Assembly: GCF_003347205.1 (NCBI RefSeq)
Contig: NZ_QQBJ01000009.1
Location: 124,001 to 188,000, forward strand
Reading direction: 5' to 3'
Source: Mycolicibacterium moriokaense
GTDB lineage: Bacteria; Actinomycetota; Actinomycetes; Mycobacteriales; Mycobacteriaceae
DNA length: 64,000 nt
The notes beneath the pieces were generated by a model that was not told where the DNA came from, ran no database searches, and saw nothing but the letters and a program-made list of their open reading frames with translations. Positions 58,094 to 64,000 of the stretch are shown here, one piece after another. The translations under genes and the position numbers were made by a program. Position 1 is the first letter of the stretch, and every line of letters begins with the position of its first letter.

Positions 58094-59110
58094 ATGCGGT
58101 TGCGCCGCAGCGTAGTCAGCGGCCCCGGGTTGCACCGGGTGCGCCGCGGCCGCGGCTTTTCCTATCACGACGAAAACGGCAAGGTTCTCGACGACGCCAC
58201 GGCGCTGGCCCGGATCAAAGGCCTGGTGATCCCACCGGCGTGGAAGAACGTCTGGATCAGCCCGCACCCCAACGGCCACATCCAAGCGGTCGGGACCGAC
58301 GCCGCCGGCCGACGCCAGTACCTCTACCACGAGCAGTGGCAGGACGAGCGCGCCGAGGAGAAATTCGACCGGGCCTTGGAGATGTCGAAGGCGCTGCCGC
58401 AGATGCGTCGCCGGCTTGCGGCCGACCTACGGAAGCGGGGGCTCGACCGCGACCGCATCCTCGCGCTCGCCCTGCAACTTCTCGACCTGGGCTACTTCCG
58501 GGCCGGCGGCGAGCAGTACGCCGAGGAGAACAACTCCTACGGGATCGCCACCCTGCTCTGTGAACATGTGGCGCTGCGGCGCGAAGCCGTCGAATTCGAC
58601 TTCCCGGCCAAGAGCGGCGTCCGTCGCACCCTGCTGATCGACGACCCCGACGTGGTCCGGTCGGTGCGCGCTCTGCTGCGCCGCCCCGAACGAACCGACC
58701 GCCTGCTGGCCTGCCGGGATGCCTCGGGCTTCATCGACATCCATGCCGACGACCTCAACACCCGTTTCAAGGAACTCGTCGGTGACCCCTACACGGTGAA
58801 GGATCTACGCACCTGGCACGGCACAGTGCTGGCCGCCGCGGCCTTCGTCGACGCCGACCCGCCCGTGAACAAGTCGGTGATCAAGCGGGTGGAGGCCGCC
58901 GTCATGAAGGAGGTGGCCGAGGAACTCGGCAACACGCCCGCCGTGGCCAGAAGCTCCTACGTCGACCCACGGGTGGTCGAGGGCTATGAGAGGGAGATGA
59001 CCATCGCCGCCGGTGTGCGCCGCGCCAACCGCACCAGGAAACCCGGTGAGCGGCAGGCGATCCTGGAGAACAGCACCGCGCGGTTGATCAGGAAGGTCGC
59101 CCGCGGGTAG
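58094..59110 (+). CDS. DNA topoisomerase IB
   Basis: Predicted 338 aa, the compact eukaryotic/poxvirus-like type found in some bacteria and present in rapid-growing mycobacteria but, as far as I know, absent from M. tuberculosis. It relaxes supercoils by a 3'-phosphotyrosyl intermediate. Conserved parts are GFSYHDENGK, IPPAWKNVWISP, the catalytic Arg/Lys region SYGIATLLCEHV, KDLRTWHGTVLAA and the C-terminal tyrosine in ARSSYVDPRVVEGY. Convergent with the GT4 gene. Confidence 0.92.
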   Translation: MRLRRSVVSGPGLHRVRRGRGFSYHDENGKVLDDATALARIKGLVIPPAWKNVWISPHPNGHIQAVGTDAAGRRQYLYHEQWQDERAEEKFDRALEMSKALPQMRRRLAADLRKRGLDRDRILALALQLLDLGYFRAGGEQYAEENNSYGIATLLCEHVALRREAVEFDFPAKSGVRRTLLIDDPDVVRSVRALLRRPERTDRLLACRDASGFIDIHADDLNTRFKELVGDPYTVKDLRTWHGTVLAAAAFVDADPPVNKSVIKRVEAAVMKEVAEELGNTPAVARSSYVDPRVVEGYEREMTIAAGVRRANRTRKPGERQAILENSTARLIRKVARG

Positions 59111-60208
59111 TCACGCGGAAGTCGACATGCGGCTGTCGTGCGTCTGGGCCAGCCGATCGTAGATCCGCACCATGTCGCCTGCTATCCGGTCCCAGGAGTA
59201 GCGGGCGTGTGCGCGGTCGCGGCCGGCCGCCCCAAAGCTTCGGCGCAGGAACGAATCCCGTAGCAGCACGTTGATCGAAACCGCCAGCCGACGAGGGTCG
59301 TGCGCGGGTACCAGGCGACCGGTCACGTTGTCGACGATGATGTCGTCCAAGGCGGCGAAGGCCTGCGCCACCACCGGCACGCCGCACGCCATGGCCTCGA
59401 GCGCTCCGACTCCCGACGGGTCATTGGTCACCACCACGTCGGCGGAACGCAACAGCGAGGGCAGATCCTGACGGGTCACCGCGCCGCACAAGTGCACCCG
59501 TCGGGCCACACCCAATGATGCCGCCGTGTCCAGCAATCCGGGCTCGGCTGTCCCGACGATCAGCAACTCGGCCTTGGGCACCATCGGCACGCAGCGCACC
59601 ACCGAGTCGATCTCGTTGCCGTGCAGGGAGTCTGCGACACACACGATGCGGTGCTCGGCGTCCTTCGAGTCCGCTGCGCCGTCAGGGGTGAAGAGGTCGG
59701 TGTCGACGCCGCAGGGCACCACCGAGATGCGTGCGCGCGGTCTGCCCATCCGTGTCAGCGCGATGACGTCGTCGGTGCACGTCGCCGTCACCCAATCGGC
59801 GGCCTTGGCCACCGTCGCCTCCAGATGGGCATGCTCCTCAGGCGCGGCGGGGACCCCGGCGAGGGTCTGAACAGAGGGCAGACCGAGGTCTCGTGTCGCG
59901 AGTTGGGTCGCTATGCCCGTCACCCAATCGTGGGCATGGGCGATGTCAGGCGGGTCGGCGGCCCACGCGGCGTCCAGGTATCGGGCGAATGGGCCCATGA
60001 ATGTCAGGGCTTTGCTCTCCGCGATCGGCTTGCGGGGTCCGGCGGAGACGTTGACCAGGGTGTAACCCTGCGGGGTCTGCACCGTCTCCGCAGTGTTCGC
60101 GCCCTCACACCGCGCGAAAAGCTGGACCTCGTGGCCGTCTCGCGCGAGGGCAGCGGACATTTCGGCGACGCGGGGCGTCGCATGACTACTGGCTACTGCG
60201 ATTTTCAC
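59111..60208 (-). CDS. Glycosyltransferase family 4
   Basis: Predicted 365 aa GT-B enzyme. The N-terminal domain has IAHAHDWVTGIATQLA; the C-terminal donor domain has GAVTRQDLPSLLRSADVVV and the E-X7-E-type GVGALEAMACGVPVVA. Similar enzymes transfer mannose or glucose. It stands outside the glycan island, so its role (glycolipid, trehalose-type or other) is unknown. G+C matches the flanks. Confidence 0.85.
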   Translation of the reverse strand: MKIAVASSHATPRVAEMSAALARDGHEVQLFARCEGANTAETVQTPQGYTLVNVSAGPRKPIAESKALTFMGPFARYLDAAWAADPPDIAHAHDWVTGIATQLATRDLGLPSVQTLAGVPAAPEEHAHLEATVAKAADWVTATCTDDVIALTRMGRPRARISVVPCGVDTDLFTPDGAADSKDAEHRIVCVADSLHGNEIDSVVRCVPMVPKAELLIVGTAEPGLLDTAASLGVARRVHLCGAVTRQDLPSLLRSADVVVTNDPSGVGALEAMACGVPVVAQAFAALDDIIVDNVTGRLVPAHDPRRLAVSINVLLRDSFLRRSFGAAGRDRAHARYSWDRIAGDMVRIYDRLAQTHDSRMSTSA

Positions 60209-60316
60209 TGACTCATGGGTTACCTAGGGCTTTGCCGGTAAACACCCGCCGAGCAACTGTTCGCGAACTGGCTCATCGATGCTTCGCATTCCGGATCGGG
60301 GTGACGCGGCCCACGC

Positions 60317-60342
60317 GTTTAGCCCCCGCGGTGCTCGGGAAC
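60317..60342 (+). promoter_or_regulatory. Candidate SigF-type promoter of the CsbD gene
   Basis: GTTT at 60317-60320, a 16-base spacer and GGGAAC at 60337-60342 resemble the mycobacterial SigF consensus GTTT-N15-17-GGGTAT (all 4 of the -35 and 4 of 6 of the -10). It lies 85 bases upstream of the CsbD start. Confidence 0.35.
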
Positions 60343-60427
60343 CCCACTTCTGCGCGGGGAAGTCTCCCTGTGAAGCCCAAGAAGCGGGCGAAAATCCCAA
60401 GCTGATCCCTTTACGGAAAGGTGAAGC

Positions 60428-60664
60428 ATGACCGAGAAGAACAGTGGTCCTGAAGAAGCCGTCAAGGGCGCCGTCGAGGACGTCAAGGGCAAGGCCAAGG
60501 AAGCCGTAGGCACCGTCACGGGCCGCGACGACATGGTCAAGGAAGGCAAGGCCCAGCAGGACAAGGCCGACGCTCAGCAGAACGCGGCGAAGAAGGAAGC
60601 CGAGGCCGACGCGGCCCGCGGCAGCGCGGACGCCGCAGAGAAGCGCCAAGAAGCAAACCAGTAG
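60428..60664 (+). CDS. CsbD family stress protein
   Basis: Predicted 78 aa, very hydrophilic and Lys/Ala/Glu-rich. The core GPEEAVKGAVEDVKGKAKEA with GTVTGRDDMVKEGKAQQDKA is the CsbD pattern. CsbD proteins accumulate under general stress in sigma-B-controlled regulons; the molecular role is unknown. A ribosome site (AAAGGTGAAGC) precedes the ATG and a strong terminator follows directly. Confidence 0.9.
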   Translation: MTEKNSGPEEAVKGAVEDVKGKAKEAVGTVTGRDDMVKEGKAQQDKADAQQNAAKKEAEADAARGSADAAEKRQEANQ

Positions 60665-60682
60665 GGCCTAGCCCCTAACAAG

Positions 60683-60717
60683 AAGCCCAGCCGGGAAATC
60701 GGCTGGGCTTTCTTGTG
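60683..60717 (+). terminator. Rho-independent-type terminator after the CsbD gene
   Basis: A perfect 11-bp stem, AAGCCCAGCCG (60683-60693) with CGGCTGGGCTT (60700-60710), encloses a 6-base loop, and T-rich sequence follows. It lies 19 bases after the CsbD stop. It could also serve the convergent usfY gene. Confidence 0.88.
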
Positions 60718-60729
60718 TTTCGCTGTCGA

Positions 60730-61038
60730 TCAGCTGCTCGGACGCTGTCGGTGAGCTTCGGGATGTTCGGCGTACCACCGTTCCTCGATGCCCCGCACCC
60801 GCCGGTGTTCGACAGCCAGCCAGACCAGGCCGACGGCGAACAGGGCGGCGGCCGCCGAATCGAACGCCAGCCCGGTGCTGTGATGGCTCGTCGCGTGCGC
60901 GGCCAGGCCTCCGACGAAACACACCAACGCCACGCCGATGACGATCAGCGCGGGCATGTTTCTGGAGTCCGTCATCGACTCGCCGGCATGGGGCCGTGTC
61001 GTCCTGACGTGGTCGATGGGATCTTTAGGGCTCTTCAT
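60730..61038 (-). CDS. usfY: UsfY-like membrane protein
   Basis: Predicted 102 aa from MKSPKDPIDHVRTTRP at 61038 with GGAGAAG upstream. The N-terminal DPIDHVRTTRPHAGES and the C-terminal AVEHRRVRGIEERWYAEHPE agree with what I recall of UsfY; between them are two transmembrane helices (ALIVIGVALVCFVGGLAA and AAAALFAVGLVWLAV). usfY belongs to the SigF regulon. Function unknown. Confidence 0.82.
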   Translation of the reverse strand: MKSPKDPIDHVRTTRPHAGESMTDSRNMPALIVIGVALVCFVGGLAAHATSHHSTGLAFDSAAAALFAVGLVWLAVEHRRVRGIEERWYAEHPEAHRQRPSS

Positions 61039-61094
61039 GGCTTCTCCTTCCGCCATTGCTCTGCCCGTGTACCAGGGATATCTCCACGGTAGGA

Positions 61095-61119
61095 CTACCC
61101 GTGGCCGATGACAGCAAAT
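61095..61119 (-). promoter_or_regulatory. Candidate SigF promoter of usfY
   Basis: On the minus strand, ATTT (61116-61119), 15 bases, then GGGTAG (61095-61100) fit the GTTT-N15-17-GGGTAT consensus at 8 of 10 positions. It is 57 bases upstream of the usfY ATG, and usfY is a known SigF target in mycobacteria. Confidence 0.45.
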
Positions 61120-61181
61120 CTGACATCACGATTACGTGGCGCCCGGCCTTCGCTGCCCGAACGGGCCATCGGTAGTGACGC

Positions 61182-61628
61182 TCAGGACACGGCGATCAGC
61201 GGCACGCTCTTGGAGAGAACCACCAGCATCGCGGCAGTCAGGAACCAGGCCGCCACCTGCCACGGCCACACGACGGTGTGCATCCGCCACAGTCGGTAGG
61301 TCCGGACGAACGCCCGCAGCCCGCCGGCCAGCAGAATGAACGGGGCACCCAGCCCCAGCAGGGTCAGTTGCGGTGTACCGCATGCGACCGTGTCGAACGT
61401 CGCTCCGCCGCAGGTTCCGACCCATGCCGCCGCGACGATCAGGAACCCGATCGCGGCCGCGGTGACCGCGGCGCTGAACCGGACCGCGTCTCGTACCCCG
61501 TCGCGCACATCCGGGTCGCGGTGGCTCAGGTCAGCTGTGGTGCGATACACCCGACGCTGATTCCCCAGCTCATCGGCGGATAAACGTGCCGCGGCCGGGC
61601 TTGATGCCGTGTCAGCTGCGGCCGACAC
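61182..61628 (-). CDS. Small membrane protein (Rv3289c-like position)
   Basis: Predicted 148 aa. About 45 polar residues are followed by three hydrophobic helices (FSAAVTAAAIGFLIVAAAWV, LTLLGLGAPFILLAGGL, VAAWFLTAAMLVVL) separated by short loops with two cysteines. No family recognised. It lies between usfY and lat, where M. tuberculosis has the transmembrane protein Rv3289c, so it may be part of the SigF-linked group. Confidence 0.7.
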   Translation of the reverse strand: MSAAADTASSPAAARLSADELGNQRRVYRTTADLSHRDPDVRDGVRDAVRFSAAVTAAAIGFLIVAAAWVGTCGGATFDTVACGTPQLTLLGLGAPFILLAGGLRAFVRTYRLWRMHTVVWPWQVAAWFLTAAMLVVLSKSVPLIAVS

Positions 61629-61688
61629 GCCATCGGGGTGTGCGCAGAGCGTCCGCTGTCGGCCCGCGGTCCTACCATTCGCCTTGTG

Positions 61689-62255
61689 ATGCGCACCAGG
61701 ACGAAGGTGTTCGCGGCCATCGCCGTCGCATCAGGTGTGGCCGCTCATCTGCTCGGTGCGAACCTGCCGTGGAGCCTGGCCACCGGTGTCGGCGTTCCGC
61801 TACTGCTGGCCGCCGCGCCGCGTTTCCTGCTGGCGGCGGTTAAGGGCGCATTCACTCCCGGCCCCAACGAGACGCCCGCCGCCATGGCGATGTCGGGCAC
61901 GGAGTTCGAAGACCACGTCGCACGGATCGCCCGCACCTGCGGGGTTCCGGTGATCATGACGTCGGTCACCGGCGACTGGGGCGTCGACCTCATCGTCGGC
62001 AATCGGCCGGATCGCGTTGCCGTGCAATGCAAACGCCAGTCACGCCCGGTCGGTGCGAGCGCCGTCCAGGAAGTCGTCGCGGGTGCTCCGATGCACGGCT
62101 GCACGAAGACCATGGTCGTCACCAATCACGAATTCACGCCTGCGGCAGTCAAACTCGCCGAGCTGCACGCCTGCGAACTCGTCGGCGGCGCGCAGCTGCC
62201 GAGGCTGCGATCGATCATCCGGCGGGTCACCGCGCCCGCGACCGAAGTCAGCTGA
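61689..62255 (+). CDS. Membrane-anchored Mrr-like restriction endonuclease-fold protein
   Basis: Predicted 188 aa from MRTRTKVFAAIAV at 61689 (a GTG precedes it by one codon). Two N-terminal hydrophobic helices (AAIAVASGVAAHLLGA and LATGVGVPLLLAAAPRFLLA) anchor a Mrr-type nuclease domain: GTEFEDHVARIARTCG, then the PD-(D/E)XK core as GDWGVDLIVGN and VAVQCKRQSRPVG. Such proteins may degrade foreign or damaged DNA near the membrane. It overlaps the 3' end of lat by 8 bases. Confidence 0.82.
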   Translation: MRTRTKVFAAIAVASGVAAHLLGANLPWSLATGVGVPLLLAAAPRFLLAAVKGAFTPGPNETPAAMAMSGTEFEDHVARIARTCGVPVIMTSVTGDWGVDLIVGNRPDRVAVQCKRQSRPVGASAVQEVVAGAPMHGCTKTMVVTNHEFTPAAVKLAELHACELVGGAQLPRLRSIIRRVTAPATEVS

Positions 62256-63612
62256 GCGCGTCCCGCACGGCCGCGACGGCGTCGTCGATCTCGCGGTGCG
62301 ACACCGTCAGCGCGGGCCGGAACCGGACGCTGTCAGCGCCGCTGGCCAGCATCACGACACGACGGTCCCACAGCTTGCGGATCAACTCGTCGCGCTGCTC
62401 GCCCGACGGCAGGCTGAAGGCGCGCATCAGTCCACGGCCGCGGACGTCGCGCACCGTGTCCGGGAAGTCGAGCGCCAACTCCTCGAGCTTGCCGTGCAGG
62501 TAGTCGCCCACCTCGGCGGCATGCTCCATCAGCCCGTCGGCCTCGATGACCTCGAGGATGCGGCGCGAACGCACCATGTCCACCAGGCTGCCGCCCCACG
62601 TGGAGTTGATTCGGGAGCTCACCGCGAACACGTTGTCGGCGACCTCGTCGACGCGCGTCCTGCCGTGCTCCCCGCGTGCGCGGCCGCCGGCCATCACACC
62701 GCACACCTGCGTCTTCTTGCCGAAGGCGACGACGTCGGGGGTCACGCCCAATTGCTGGTAGGCCCAAGCTGTTCCGGTCAATCCGCAACCGGTTTGAACC
62801 TCGTCGAAGATCAGCAACGCGTCGAACTCGTCGCAGAGATCGCGCATCGCCGCGAAGAACTGCGGCCGGAAGTGCCGGTCGCCGCCCTCGCCCTGGATCG
62901 GCTCGGCGATGAAGCAGGCGATGTCGTGCGGGTTCGCCTCGAAGGCCGCCCGCGCCTGCCGCAGCGACTCCGCCTCCAGGGCGTCCATGTCGGCGCCCGG
63001 GCGGATGAACGGGGCGTCGATGCGGGGCCAGTCGAACTTCGGGAACCGCGCGACCTTGTTCGGGTCGGTGTTGGTCAGCGACAGCGTGTATCCGCTGCGG
63101 CCGTGGAAGGCGCCGCGCAGGTGCAGGACCTTGGTACCCAGTTCCTGGCTGATGCCGCGCGACTCGTTGAGCCTGCTCTTCCAGTCGAACGCCACCTTCA
63201 GTGCGTTTTCGACGGCCAGCGCGCCGCCGTCGACGAAGAACAGGTGCGGCAGCGCGGGGTCGCCGAGCACGCGCGCGAAGGTGTTGACGAAGCGGGCCAT
63301 CGGGACGCTGTAGACGTCGGAGTTGCTCGGTTTGTTCACCGCGGCTTCGGCCAGTTCGGCGCGAAACGCCTCGTCGTCGGACAGCGCGGGATGGTTCATG
63401 CCCAGCGCCGACGAGGCGAAGAACGTGAACATGTCCAGGTAGCGCTCGCCGGTGCGGGCGTCGACCAGGATCGAGCCTTTGGAGCGTTTGAGGTCGAGCA
63501 CGAAGTCGAGTCCGTCGGCGAGGATGCTGCGGGCCAGCACCGTGTGCACATCGGCGGGGCGGATCGCGTCGACGGCGGCTGTCATTTCGGCAGGGGTCAT
63601 CACGGCGGTCAT
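62248..63612 (-). CDS. lat: L-lysine 6-transaminase
   Basis: Predicted 454 aa from MTAVMTPAEMTAAVDAI at 63612. A class III PLP aminotransferase that moves the epsilon-amino group of lysine to 2-oxoglutarate, giving alpha-aminoadipate semialdehyde. It has FFVDGGALAVENALKVAFDW, FDEVQTGCGLTG with the PLP Asp, and the Schiff-base Lys in VVAFGKKTQVCG. Highly induced in persistent mycobacteria. It follows lrpA in the same direction. Confidence 0.94.
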   Translation of the reverse strand: MTAVMTPAEMTAAVDAIRPADVHTVLARSILADGLDFVLDLKRSKGSILVDARTGERYLDMFTFFASSALGMNHPALSDDEAFRAELAEAAVNKPSNSDVYSVPMARFVNTFARVLGDPALPHLFFVDGGALAVENALKVAFDWKSRLNESRGISQELGTKVLHLRGAFHGRSGYTLSLTNTDPNKVARFPKFDWPRIDAPFIRPGADMDALEAESLRQARAAFEANPHDIACFIAEPIQGEGGDRHFRPQFFAAMRDLCDEFDALLIFDEVQTGCGLTGTAWAYQQLGVTPDVVAFGKKTQVCGVMAGGRARGEHGRTRVDEVADNVFAVSSRINSTWGGSLVDMVRSRRILEVIEADGLMEHAAEVGDYLHGKLEELALDFPDTVRDVRGRGLMRAFSLPSGEQRDELIRKLWDRRVVMLASGADSVRFRPALTVSHREIDDAVAAVRDALS

Positions 63613-63664
63613 GATGCCATCGTAACGCATTTTTTACGGTGAATCTAACTCTAGACCGGAACTA

Positions 63665-64000
63665 TTACGGGATATGTTCGCGTCCTGCGTAAAAAGTCTG
63701 TAAGATGATCGTGCTTCGGGTGCGGACGTTCGCGGTTGTCCGGATCTGTTGCAGCAAGTCTTCGAGCGCCCGCGCCGACTCGACACGCACGAGCAGCATG
63801 TAGCTCTCTTCGCCGGCCACCGAGTGGCATGACTCGATGGCCTCGATGTGCTCGAGGCGGGCCGGCGCGTCATCAGGTTGCGAGGGATCAAGAGGAGAGA
63901 TGGCCACGAACGCCGAGAGCATGTGCCCGACGGCTTCGGGGTTGATCCGGGCCGAATACCCGGTGACCACGCCCCGCGCCTCGAGTCGCCGCACCCGCGA
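63665..64000 (-). CDS. lrpA: Lrp/AsnC family regulator, 5' truncated by window edge
   Basis: Only the C-terminal 112 or so residues are inside the window. They comprise the end of the DNA-binding part (VRRLEARGVVTGYSARINPEAVG) and the effector-binding RAM domain (IEAIESCHSVAGEESYMLLVRV, TIILQTFYAG). In M. tuberculosis LrpA is encoded just upstream of lat and is thought to regulate it with amino-acid ligands; the same order is seen here. Confidence 0.9.
   Translation of the reverse strand, partial: SRVRRLEARGVVTGYSARINPEAVGHMLSAFVAISPLDPSQPDDAPARLEHIEAIESCHSVAGEESYMLLVRVESARALEDLLQQIRTTANVRTRSTIILQTFYAGREHIP

Noticed and set aside
62017-63642. 541-aa plus-strand frame opposite lat
   Set aside because: It is a shadow of lat; the minus-strand protein has all class III aminotransferase motifs.

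Overview
The window is a high-GC actinobacterial chromosome segment, most likely from a rapidly growing mycobacterium (Mycolicibacterium type). The flanks follow the gene order I know from the M. tuberculosis Rv3267-Rv3291c region: LCP protein, TIGR03089 protein, fadE25-purE-purK, GtrA protein, PH-domain protein, birA, then accD5-accE5-maf-sseA-sufE-like, accA3, rsbW-sigF, usfY, lat, lrpA. These flanking genes are housekeeping: cell-wall ligation, purine synthesis, biotin ligation and acyl-CoA carboxylase subunits (BirA, AccD5, AccE5, AccA3), sulfur transfer, and the SigF stress regulon.

Between birA (starts 8503, leftward) and accD5 (starts 46818), which are neighbours in M. tuberculosis, lies about 38 kb of surface-polysaccharide genes. 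No integrase, tRNA or recognisable IS marks its edges. Its base composition varies and reaches a low point around 29.5-37 kb. By hand count, 23 of 60 bases are G or C at 31441-31500, against 42 of 60 in accA3 at 53101-53160.

Block A (8.8-24.9 kb) contains a small secreted aromatic-rich protein, a DUF4012 protein, an AlgD-like GDP-mannose 6-dehydrogenase, a GT4 glycosyltransferase, methyltransferases and a FemAB-like acyltransferase. A converging leftward operon encodes a Gfo/Idh/MocA dehydrogenase, a DegT aminotransferase, a Wzz-like protein, a MurJ-like flippase, a Wzy/ligase-like protein, a short initiating sugar-phosphate transferase, a second FemAB-like protein, a secreted lysozyme-fold protein and an FkbM methyltransferase. 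This looks like a complete Wzx/Wzy pathway for a polymer containing uronic acid and probably an amino sugar.

Between the blocks (24.9-27.7 kb) is a mostly non-coding, divergently transcribed region. It carries a perfect CRP-type palindrome and a Wzb-like low-molecular-weight tyrosine phosphatase that is easily missed because its best start is CTG.

Block B (27.7-46.1 kb) has its own long initiating transferase, Wzx, Wzy and Wzc-like BY-kinase. At its core is a four-gene set not expected in mycobacteria: a CBS-NeuB-SAF-TIM-barrel fusion, a DegT aminotransferase, a CMP-nonulosonate/Kdo-type cytidylyltransferase and a KdnB-like iron alcohol dehydrogenase. A sialyltransferase-like glycosyltransferase follows. 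I infer that this makes, activates and transfers an 8-amino-3,8-dideoxy-ulosonic (probably nonulosonic) acid. Two non-heme iron dioxygenases, two methyltransferases and a GT2 enzyme probably assemble and decorate the product. This module is the strongest candidate for an undescribed system.
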